Shown in pieces: positions 10,077-18,300 of a stretch of DNA of 64,000 bases. The stretch spans positions 62,001 to 126,000 of the forward strand of contig SCNS01000011.1 in the NCBI GenBank assembly GCA_005503215.1, in the 5' to 3' direction. The notes beneath the pieces were generated by a model. That model was not told the DNA's origin. It did not search any database and was given only the letters and a program-made list of their open reading frames with translations. The DNA comes from Sphingomonadaceae bacterium 3R27C6. Its GTDB lineage: Bacteria; Pseudomonadota; Alphaproteobacteria; Sphingomonadales; Sphingomonadaceae. The translations under genes and the position numbers were made by a program. Each line of letters starts with the position of its first letter. Position 1 is the first letter of the stretch.

Positions 10077-10853
10077 ATGGAGATGGATATGGCGGACGAG
10101 AAACAGCGCGTGGCGCTCGTGACCGGCGGCAGCCGCGGAATCGGCCGCGCGATCGCCGAGCGGCTGCTGGAAGATGGCATGCACGTCGTGATCTGCGGCC
10201 GCAATGCCCCCGACGACCTGCCGCGCTGCGATGATGCGGTGGCGGAGTTCGAGGCATGCGACGTGCGTTCGGCGGAGGAGGTCAACGCGATGGTGGGCCG
10301 CATTGTCGAACGTCACGGCCGGCTCGACCTCGCCGTGAACAATGCCGGCGGATCACCCGAAGCCGATGCGACTTCGGCTTCGCCGCGCTTTTCCGAACGC
10401 GTCCTCGCGCTCAACCTGCTCGCCCCGCTCCATGTCGCGCAGGCCGCCAACCGCATCATGCAGGCGCAGGACGACGGCGGAAACATCGTCAATATCGCCA
10501 GCGTCTCGGGTACGCGGCCATCGCCGGGAACGGCGGTTTATGGCGCGGCCAAGGCGGGGCTGCTGAGCCTCACCGAATCGCTTGCGATGGAGTGGGGGCC
10601 GAAGGTGCGCGTCAATGCGGTCGTCGTGGGGCTGGTCGCCACCGAGGCCGCGGCCGATCATTATGGCGGCAAGGCGGGGATGAAACGTATCGATGCGATG
10701 CTGCCGCTTGGCCGGATGGCGCGCGGGCCCGATATTGCAGGGGTCGTCAGTTTTCTGGCGTCGCCGGACGCGGCCTATATCAGCGGTGCAAGGATCGCCG
10801 CGCATGGCGGCGGCGAACGGCCGATCTTTCTGAGCCTTGCCCAGCTGGGCTGA
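10077..10853 (+). CDS. SDR oxidoreductase, candidate IpdF-type steroid hydroxyacyl-CoA dehydrogenase
   Basis: The 258-aa classical SDR has VTGGSRGIGRAI near the N-terminus, NNAGG and the catalytic YGAAK. Three in-frame ATGs (10077, 10083, 10089) compete; the last gives MADEKQRVALVTGG, with GGAG just upstream. It is transcribed divergently from ipdA. Size and position fit IpdF (about 262 aa), which oxidises 5-OH-HIC-CoA ahead of IpdC and EchA20. The other SDR in the operon is a different, longer type. A role as another SDR of the same pathway (Rv3549c-like) cannot be excluded. Confidence 0.88.
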   Translation: MEMDMADEKQRVALVTGGSRGIGRAIAERLLEDGMHVVICGRNAPDDLPRCDDAVAEFEACDVRSAEEVNAMVGRIVERHGRLDLAVNNAGGSPEADATSASPRFSERVLALNLLAPLHVAQAANRIMQAQDDGGNIVNIASVSGTRPSPGTAVYGAAKAGLLSLTESLAMEWGPKVRVNAVVVGLVATEAAADHYGGKAGMKRIDAMLPLGRMARGPDIAGVVSFLASPDAAYISGARIAAHGGGERPIFLSLAQLG

Positions 10854-10981
10854 CGTCGCGACGGAGAAGCCGCGGGCTTCGAAAACATTCTGTGCGCGGC
10901 GCAGGACAATGGCGACTTGGCGAAGGCGTCGGACGGTTGCGATAATGATGCGGTCTTCCACCGCCATACCGGAGTGCCGTC

Positions 10982-12013
10982 ATGCCCGCAGAGACCGTCA
11001 ATCGCCAATGGCTGCTCGCGCGGCGCCCCAGAGGGCAGGTCGGCGTGGATGATTTCGCGCGGCATGATGCGCCCTTGCCGCAGGCCGACCTGGCCGCGGG
11101 CGAAATCCTCGTCCGCAACCTCATGCTCGGCTTCGATCCCGCGCAGCGCGGGTGGATGGACGATGTCCCAAGCTATCTGCCCCCCATCATGATCGATGAG
11201 CCCGTGCGCGGCAGCGCGGTCGCGCGCGTGATCGCGTCGGGCAATCCGGCCTATCCGGAGGGCTCGATGGTGCGGGGGTTGTTCGGATGGCAGGATTATG
11301 CCGTTGCGGCGCGGGCGGGCGACCCCGACCCCGTGCCCATTTCCGAAGATACGGCACCCGAAGAGGCATTGGGTATATTCGGCGCGGCGAGCCTCACCGC
11401 TTATGTCGGCATGTATGATGTCGGCCGGCTCCGCGCGGGGGATTGCGTGCTCGTTTCGGGTGCGGCGGGTGCGGTCGGATCGGTTGCGACCCAGATCGCG
11501 CGGCTCGCCGGCGCGCGCGTGATCGGGATCGCTGGAGGAGCCGAAAAATGCCGCTGGTTGATCGAGGATTACGGCGCCGACGCCGCGATCGATTATCGCG
11601 CGGAGGATGTGCGGGCTCGGCTCGGAAAGCTCGCGCCTGAGGGAATCGACCTGTTCTTCGACAATGTGGGCGGCGCCACGCTCGAAGCGGGAATCGCGCA
11701 TATCGCGCGTTTCGGCCGGATCGTGCTGTGCGGTGCCATTTCGGGCTATAACGACACGCACGCCGCTGTCGGGCCGCGCAACCTGATGCGGCTGATTCCG
11801 CAGCGCGCCGAGATGCGCGGCTTCATCCTGCTCGACCATCTGGATCGTGTGCCCTCCGCTATGGCGGAACTCAGGCATTGGGTCCGCAGCGACCGGATCC
11901 GCTATCGTACCGACATCCAGCAGGGTTTCGACATTATTCCACAAACATTCTTGCGGCTGTTCAACGGTTCAAATCAGGGCAAGCAATTGCTGCGGATCGA
12001 CGGGGTGGAATAG
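10982..12013 (+). CDS. NADP-dependent zinc-free MDR oxidoreductase (leukotriene B4 dehydrogenase/CurA type)
   Basis: The 343-aa medium-chain reductase starts MPAETVNRQWLLARRPRGQV, typical of the PTGR/CurA group that reduces alpha,beta-unsaturated ketones. The Rossmann motif is VLVSGAAGAVGSVATQIA, and DLFFDNVGGATLEAGI, LCGAISGYN and MRGFILLDH follow as in family members. No structural or catalytic zinc ligands are present. It lies 128 bp after the SDR gene in the same direction. A double-bond reductase role in the neighbouring steroid pathway is possible but is inference from location only. Confidence 0.92.
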   Translation: MPAETVNRQWLLARRPRGQVGVDDFARHDAPLPQADLAAGEILVRNLMLGFDPAQRGWMDDVPSYLPPIMIDEPVRGSAVARVIASGNPAYPEGSMVRGLFGWQDYAVAARAGDPDPVPISEDTAPEEALGIFGAASLTAYVGMYDVGRLRAGDCVLVSGAAGAVGSVATQIARLAGARVIGIAGGAEKCRWLIEDYGADAAIDYRAEDVRARLGKLAPEGIDLFFDNVGGATLEAGIAHIARFGRIVLCGAISGYNDTHAAVGPRNLMRLIPQRAEMRGFILLDHLDRVPSAMAELRHWVRSDRIRYRTDIQQGFDIIPQTFLRLFNGSNQGKQLLRIDGVE

Positions 12014-12100
12014 GCTTGGATTACCGGCGCGGGCCTCCGCAACGGCGTGGAAATCGCGGACGCTATTGATGATTGGGCGCGTGTCTCGCATTCTTGGGGC

Positions 12101-12772
12101 ATGAACAAGAAATCTAGCCAGAGCGCCAAAGGGCTGCGCCAATTCCTGGATGTCGAGCAGCAGCAGGAGTGGCTGGAGGGCAGGGCGGAACTGGCCGACG
12201 CGGAGGAACGGCAGGATTCGATCGAGCAGCGGTTAAAATATGCGCACCGCTTCCAGAAGCTGCTTCGTCGACCGCAGGCGTCCGAGCTGTTCGAGATTCT
12301 CGAGCTATACGGCCGGACTTGCATTCCCTTACCTCGCGCGACGGAGCGCGCTTACTGGTCGGTTTCCTGCCTGCCATCGACGTCGGACAAGCCGTTGGTC
12401 CGCGTCAACGCGAGTTGGATGGAACTGTTCACGCTCTACGCCAACGACGACGACCTCCGCGCACGGCTCATTGTTCACCTTTCGGATTTCACCACCAATG
12501 GGTCGCTCGCACAGGAGAGGATCGACCAGGTGTTTCTCGAGGGGAGCGTGCGGGCACCCGAGGACTTGCGCTATTCGGTTACGAGCGGTCCGGACATCTT
12601 CATCATCAAGATACGGGGCTCCGCTTCCATCTGCGACTTCCTCTCGGTCCCTCGCGCGCTGCGCGCGGTCCGGCGGTTCAATATGACCCACATGAACCGC
12701 GGCAGGAATGCCTATCAGGCTAGCCATTCCTATAGCGTGGCGGATTACATGCTGGGGGAGGGCTCTCCCTGA
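12101..12772 (+). CDS. hypothetical protein, 223 aa
   Basis: I do not recognise this family. The preferred start is ATG 12101 (MNKKSSQSAKGLRQFL); an upstream in-frame GTG at 12047 would add 18 residues. The first 70 residues are charged and probably helical (VEQQQEWLEGRAELADAEERQ). A mixed alpha/beta part follows with YWSVSCLPST, VRVNASWMELF, DIFIIKIRGSASICDFL and a Tyr/His-rich tail. There is no signal peptide or membrane segment. Base composition and GC-rich third positions look genuine. Neighbours are an MDR reductase and a DUF1579-like gene. Confidence 0.7.
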   Translation: MNKKSSQSAKGLRQFLDVEQQQEWLEGRAELADAEERQDSIEQRLKYAHRFQKLLRRPQASELFEILELYGRTCIPLPRATERAYWSVSCLPSTSDKPLVRVNASWMELFTLYANDDDLRARLIVHLSDFTTNGSLAQERIDQVFLEGSVRAPEDLRYSVTSGPDIFIIKIRGSASICDFLSVPRALRAVRRFNMTHMNRGRNAYQASHSYSVADYMLGEGSP

Positions 12773-12929
12773 CGCTCACGACCGCCGACAGCCACGGGTT
12801 GAATCCTGTCGGGCGACGCTCATGGCTCCGGTTCGTCGCAGCAATCTCGAAGATGGTCGAACTCTATCCTTTCAGATCAAGCCAACTGCTATTTTTCGGG
12901 CAGCGGACGAATTGGAAGGATCGTAGAAA

Positions 12930-13568
12930 ATGTTCGGTAAATTGCTGGTCATCATGCTCGTCAACGCCGGGTTTTACGCGCCGGGAGGGGATCATCGGCA
13001 AGCGTTTGGAGCAGCTGCTCAATCCGACGCCGCGGGCGACGTGAGGTCGAGGTCGCTGAAGGACCGCCAGCAGAAATATAACTCGATATTTCCTATCAAC
13101 ACGCCCGACGAAATTCTCGAACCCTTGCTGGAGGAAGTGGGGGTGTGGGACGCCGATGTCGAACTTTATGTTGGCGATGTCGCAAAGCAGCCGATCCGGA
13201 AAACCGGGGTCCAGACGAACCGCCTTGTTTCGAAGGGCCGGTATATGCTCAACGATTTTCGCTATATCGACGGCAGCTACGAGGGAACCGGCCTTTGGGG
13301 CTGGGATGCGTATGACAATCGCTATTCGGGCATCTGGATGGACGGCGACCATTATCTTGTCCGCCACGACGTCGGCTATTATGACCGCGCATCGAAAACG
13401 ATGCATTGGGAAGCGGATACGCTGCAAACCGACGGTGTGACCACGCGGTTGCGGATTACGCAGCATTTCGCGGGTGCGACGCGGACCTTCCAGATGGACC
13501 GGATGGACGCCAGCACGGGCACATTCACCAAGCTGATCTTTATGAAATTCACCAAGCGCGCGGACTAG
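12930..13568 (+). CDS. DUF1579-like protein with possible signal peptide
   Basis: The 212-aa protein starts MFGKLLVIMLVNAGFYAPGG, a short hydrophobic segment that may act as a signal peptide. AAGGAT lies 10 nt upstream. The central part GTGLWGWDAYDNRYSGIWMDGDHY and the strand-rich C-terminus (TRLRITQHFAGATRTFQMDRMD) resemble DUF1579, a lipocalin-like beta-barrel family of unknown function. It ends just before a hairpin terminator and converges on the LytTR regulator gene. No catalytic motif is visible. Confidence 0.72.
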   Translation: MFGKLLVIMLVNAGFYAPGGDHRQAFGAAAQSDAAGDVRSRSLKDRQQKYNSIFPINTPDEILEPLLEEVGVWDADVELYVGDVAKQPIRKTGVQTNRLVSKGRYMLNDFRYIDGSYEGTGLWGWDAYDNRYSGIWMDGDHYLVRHDVGYYDRASKTMHWEADTLQTDGVTTRLRITQHFAGATRTFQMDRMDASTGTFTKLIFMKFTKRAD

Positions 13569-13581
13569 GGTCCAGACCTGG

Positions 13582-13611
13582 GCCGGACGTTTTTGCGCGC
13601 GCCCGTCCGGC
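13582..13611. terminator. bidirectional hairpin terminator
   Basis: A perfect 8-bp inverted repeat, GCCGGACG / CGTCCGGC (13582-13589 and 13604-13611), encloses a loop that starts with five T. It lies between the convergent stops at 13568 and 13615, so it can serve both transcripts. Confidence 0.6.
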
Positions 13612-13614
13612 TGG

Positions 13615-14364
13615 TCAGCGGGCGCCGATCAAGTCTTCGACGTGGCGCGAATAACGCGTCGAAACCTCGACGACGGCGCCGTCCTCGGTATGAAGCTTGG
13701 CCAGCCGGCGGCCTGCATATTCGGCTTTGAGCACCAGTTTCAGATTGAGGAAGGCCGATCGATGAACGCGGATCATACCGGTGCCTTCGAAACGTTCGGA
13801 AAGCTGCTTCATCGTTGCGCGCAGGATGAAGGTATTGTTTGACGTATAGATCAGCGCATAGTCCTTGCTCGCCTCGACCCGGACAATGTCGTCGACGAAC
13901 ACGCGCACCTTGCTGTTGCCCTTGGGGATCCAGAAGGCCTGTTTTTCGTCGTCGGGGCTGGGCAGGGGGCTCCCCGATCGCTTCTCGCGCGCGGCCGCGT
14001 CCATGCGACGACGCGCGCGCGAAATCGCCTCGACGATCCGGTCTTGCTGGACCGGTTTCAGGACATAGTCGGCGGCTTCGAGTTCAAAGGCCTCGACCGC
14101 CCATTCGCTGAGCCCGGTCACAAAGATAATCTGCGCCGTCGAGCATTGCCGCAGCCGCCGGGCCAGCTCGACGCCGTTCAGTCGCGGCATTTCGATGTCG
14201 AGGAAGACCACGTCGGCATTGGCGGCGCCCAATTTCTCGAAAGCGTCTTCGCCATCATGCGCCATGCCGACGATCTCGACACCCGCGACCCCCTCAAGCG
14301 CGTGCGTCAGACGGCGGATCGCGGATTGTTCGTCGTCGACAAGAAAGAGGCGGAGCGGTGTCAT
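13615..14364 (-). CDS. LytTR-family response regulator
   Basis: The 249-aa two-domain regulator starts MTPLRLFLVDDEQSAIRRLT. The receiver domain (about 1-120) has the acidic pocket Asp10/Asp11, the phospho-acceptor Asp56 in FLDIEMP, the switch Thr in FVTGL and the Lys in VLKPV. The LytTR DNA-binding domain (about 145-249) has VRVFVDDIVRVEASKDYALIY and FEGTGMIRVHRSAFLNL. The longer open frame upstream is unsupported. It lies head-away from a large autotransporter gene. A LytS-type kinase lies at 24020-25165, and I infer they form a two-component pair although not adjacent. Confidence 0.93.
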   Translation of the reverse strand: MTPLRLFLVDDEQSAIRRLTHALEGVAGVEIVGMAHDGEDAFEKLGAANADVVFLDIEMPRLNGVELARRLRQCSTAQIIFVTGLSEWAVEAFELEAADYVLKPVQQDRIVEAISRARRRMDAAAREKRSGSPLPSPDDEKQAFWIPKGNSKVRVFVDDIVRVEASKDYALIYTSNNTFILRATMKQLSERFEGTGMIRVHRSAFLNLKLVLKAEYAGRRLAKLHTEDGAVVEVSTRYSRHVEDLIGAR

Positions 14365-14544
14365 CGTCGGTCTATCCCGTGCTCGGCTGGCGCGGCGAAC
14401 CCCCGCTTCGGCCAAATCGTAAGTCGGCGCCATGGCCGGCGCAATCTGGAACTTGCCGGCGCCCGCACCAGTTGGCCCCAATGGTGCGGAGGCCGACCGC
14501 GGTGCGCGCCGCCGCGATGGCATCGTCCGGCCATGCCGCCCGCC

Positions 14545-14964
14545 TCAATCTTTTGGCGACAGCAACGCACGGACGCTGAGGCAACCCGCCCAATCGCCAT
14601 CGGCCTGCCGCAGGATACGCGTCCGCTCTGCCGAAATCTGAAGAATCTGCCAGTCCCCAAGATGCGTGCCGACCGTCAGCGCGGCGCGTTCGGCCTCGTC
14701 GGTCCATCGCATGACTTCTCTCGGCTTGAAGTCGAATCCGCGCACATGGATCGACAGGATGAATTCGTGATGATTGTTCGACAAGCCGCATCCGCATTCT
14801 TCGCGCAGATCGAGTGTCGCGTGGGGCGTCGTGTCATGTTCGGTGCCATTCCGGCCCTTAGCCTCGCGGATCGTCAGGCCGCGCGCGCTTAGCGAAACGA
14901 CCGCGGCTTGTTTGAGCGCGTGCGCGCTGTCGGTGATTGTCGGCGGGAAATTGGAAGCGGACAC
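14545..14964 (-). CDS. hypothetical protein, 139 aa
   Basis: I do not recognise this protein. It starts MSASNFPPTITDSAHALKQA, and the codons show the strong G/C third-position bias of genuine genes here. It contains a GCGLSNNHHEFILSIHVRGFDF strand-like middle and a C-terminal TRILRQADGDWAGCLSVRALL. There is no signal peptide, membrane segment or known catalytic motif. It is transcribed leftward toward the LytTR gene (180 bp gap) and divergently from the autotransporter, so a regulatory accessory role is conceivable but unproven. Confidence 0.6.
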   Translation of the reverse strand: MSASNFPPTITDSAHALKQAAVVSLSARGLTIREAKGRNGTEHDTTPHATLDLREECGCGLSNNHHEFILSIHVRGFDFKPREVMRWTDEAERAALTVGTHLGDWQILQISAERTRILRQADGDWAGCLSVRALLSPKD

Positions 14965-15315
14965 CAGCTGGCCTTGTCTCGTGCGTGGAAGGAACGGCCC
15001 TCCTCATGCCGCGGTTTCGCCCGCCGCCATGGTTGCGAGACAAGCAGGCCAGGTTGCCGCGACGAACGCGCGGTGGCGCGCGATGACGATTTGCAAAGGC
15101 CGCTGGGTGGCGTTGGCATGATCGGGCGCCGGCACGGCCCGTTGCTATCCTTTTCATTCGTCGACGCAATTCGCGTCATTGGTCGCAGATCGGTCCCGCC
15201 CAGAGCGTCGAGATGCGACGCGGCGACCGGGATCCGGTGCGCCTTGGTGGCGGCCCGTTCCCATGGCTTCACGCGGCGGCCTCCGGCGCGACAGAGATTT
15301 TTGAGGATGTTCACC
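14965..15315. promoter_or_regulatory. intergenic region upstream of the autotransporter
   Basis: A 351-bp gap with divergent promoters for the 139-aa gene and the autotransporter. An imperfect long-range inverted repeat is visible: TGGCCTTGTCTCG at 14969-14981 and CGAGACAAGCAGGCCA at 15036-15051, sharing CGAGACAA/TTGTCTCG. A GAGG ribosome site at 15303-15306 precedes the autotransporter ATG at 15316 by 9 nt. I see no small gene and no clear LytTR-type direct repeat. Confidence 0.45.
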
Positions 15316-18300
15316 ATGAAATTCGTACCCGCGCCCCGTTCTTCCCATTCGACGAACAGGGGCGGCCTGTCGCGTCGGCGGACGGCGTTTCTTGCTGGCG
15401 CGGCGACGCTGTCGATCGCTCTCCCCGCAGTCGCGCATGCCCAGGTCATCGTCCACGCGCGCGAAGATCGCGACGCAAGCACGGCGATCGAACTGTCGCG
15501 GGGGGACGACCGGCTGATCGTCGACATCGGCCGTGTTGACGGTTCGGGTGTGCTGAACGTCGATCCGATCTCGACCGGGATCACGAATCATCCCGGTGGC
15601 ACCGACACGCTGTGGCTCGCGGCCTCGGGGGTGCAGACGCGCGCGCTTCTGGAAGATGATGTCGCGGTGGCCGGTTTCACTGGTGGCATCGTTTACGAAG
15701 CCTATGGTGCGGACTCGGTTCTGACGCTGAACGAGCCCGCCAGCCAATCCTATGACCAGACCTTGCGGCTCGGCGGCAATGGCACGATCAACCTGACCGC
15801 CAATCAGGCACCCATTGGAATGACGCAGGCGATCCGGGTCGAAGATGGCGGCACCGCTCTTGAGGTCGACGGGGTGGCGGGACGGCTGACGCTGAACCTG
15901 TCGGGCGCGATCAACGGCGCCGATGCCGATCGTCATGTCGATTTCGCGAACGGCGGAGTGCTTAATCTGATCGGGGCGACCATCGACGTTCGTCGAGGCG
16001 TTGCGATTTACGCGGCGGATCAGTCCGTCACGATCGACGCGCTGTCGGCGCTCCGCGCAAAGGACAGCGACTCATTGGCTGTGCAGGACGCCACGCTCCT
16101 CTGGCTGGCCGAAGCGGGCAGCGTCACCAACTATGGGCAGATCGTCGAACAGGGCGATGTCGGCGGTCCCGGAACGACGCCCGACGAAGTCGCGACCGGC
16201 GTGTTGCTGAGCGGCGAAGGCACGTTCCACAACGCGCGCACCAGCGCCACCAGCTTTGGCCGCGTTGCGATGCACGGCCATGCGGTGGCGATCGAGGGCA
16301 ACGGCGGAACGATCATCAACGACGGCCTGATTCAAAGCGACAAGGCGGCCAATCAGGCCGAAACCTATGCTGCAATCAACTCGCGCGGAGCGAGCGCGCG
16401 TTCGATTTTGCGCAATAATGCGAACGGCACGGTTCAGGGCATCATCACCAACACCAATGGCGATAATCTGGGCTACACGACCGCCTATGAAGGCGACATT
16501 GGCCTCGACCTCGTCGTCAACGCAGGGACGATCAACGGTGACGTCAATCTGGGCGGAAGCCCCATAGAAAATCGCCGCGCGTGGCAAGGTGACGTGTTCC
16601 TGACCGCTGGTGCGGGCACGGTCAACGGCCAGATCGACGGCGGTATTGGCGACCATGACGCCTATGGGCGTTCGCTCGCGGCCAGCGATACCTATACCGC
16701 GTCGAATGTCCTCGGGACCGCGCAGACGATCGGCTTTGAACGGCATGGGCTTGAGGCCTTTGGCACCGACGTCACCGCGACCTTTGCAAGCAACGAAGTG
16801 CTGGCCAATGGCCTTACCGCGCTGGGCAATGGCACGATCATCAACCAGGCCGACATCGCGCTGGGGGACCGTATCGGGGTCGTGATCCACGAGTTGGCGA
16901 ACGGGCTCGATTTCGTCAACGACGCCGGAGCGGTGGTCAGCGTCGGCGACGAACGCGCGTTCCGGTCCGATGGTGAGGGTCTTGCGTCGTTCGTCAATCG
17001 CGGCACTTTCACCAGCGCGGCCCGCCTCAATGCATCTTGGGGCGTCGAAATCGTGGCCGATGACAAACTCGAGCCTTTTATCTTTAACAACAGCGGCACG
17101 ATCACCACCAGCACGACCGCCGGAGCGGTCAAAATGCACGTCGACGGCGACACCACGACGATGGGCGGCGATCTGGAGTTCACCAATTCGGGACAGATCC
17201 GCGGCGGTGCGGTTGGCGCCGATATCGAAGTCTATGTGCGTGGTCATACCCTGTTCGACAACAGCGGATTGATCGAAGGCAGCGAATTCGGGTTGCAACT
17301 GGATAGCGGGGAGGTGACCGCGACCAACACTGGCGTCCTTCGCGCCACCGGCAACGGTGGCACCGGCTGGGGGATCGATAGCCCGAACACCGTGGTCACG
17401 AACAACGGAACGATCGAGGCAACTGGCGCGGGTATCGACGACCCCGATCTGGTTGAACTCAGCGCGGGCCTGGTGGTGGGCCTGAATACCGGCGGCACGG
17501 CGAATATCACCAATGGCGCGAACGGCGTCATTTCCGCAACGCAGGCCCGTTCGGTCGCGGTCGTGGCGGACGGCATCAGCTCCCCCTTCACCTTCACCAA
17601 CAGCGGCCGCGTCGTGGGAAGCGGCACCGATACCATCGCTCTCGACAGGCTGATCGCAGGCGATCGGGCTTTCCTTGAAGGCACCGTCGCCAGTGCGATC
17701 CATACCGAAGGCACGGTCGATCTGATCGTCAACCGGGATGCCGGCCTGATTCAGGGGAATGTCGATCTTGGTTCGGAGGATGACCGGTTCGAAGCACGCG
17801 GGACCTCGCGGCTCGAGGGCGATTTGCGGCTGGGCCGGGGCGACGATACCGTGCTCCTCGCCGGCGGTACGATCACCGGCAATGTATCGGGCGGGGCGGG
17901 CACCGACGACACGATCGCGGTCGATCTGTCGGTCGCCGAGCAGACGATCAGCGCGGACCAGTATAGCGGGTTCGAGAATATCAATCGCGAGGTCGGCGGC
18001 AACGGCATCGTCAACATCATGGGTGTGTTTGACGCCGCGTCGCTCAACATCCGCGGCGTCACGCTTCGTGTGCGGCAGGGTGCGGCCGTCGGAACGACCG
18101 GTGACCGCACCTTTGACGGCTCGGACGAGGCGGAGCGGCTGATTGTCGAGGGCACGGTCAACGAAGCGGTCCGGCTGGGCGGTGGCGACGATCGCGTCGA
18201 AATGGGCGATAGCGGCATCATCAGCGGCGAGCTGGACATGGGCGCCGGCAACGACACGCTGGTGCTCGGCGCCGGCAGCACGATCACCGGCGCCATCGAT

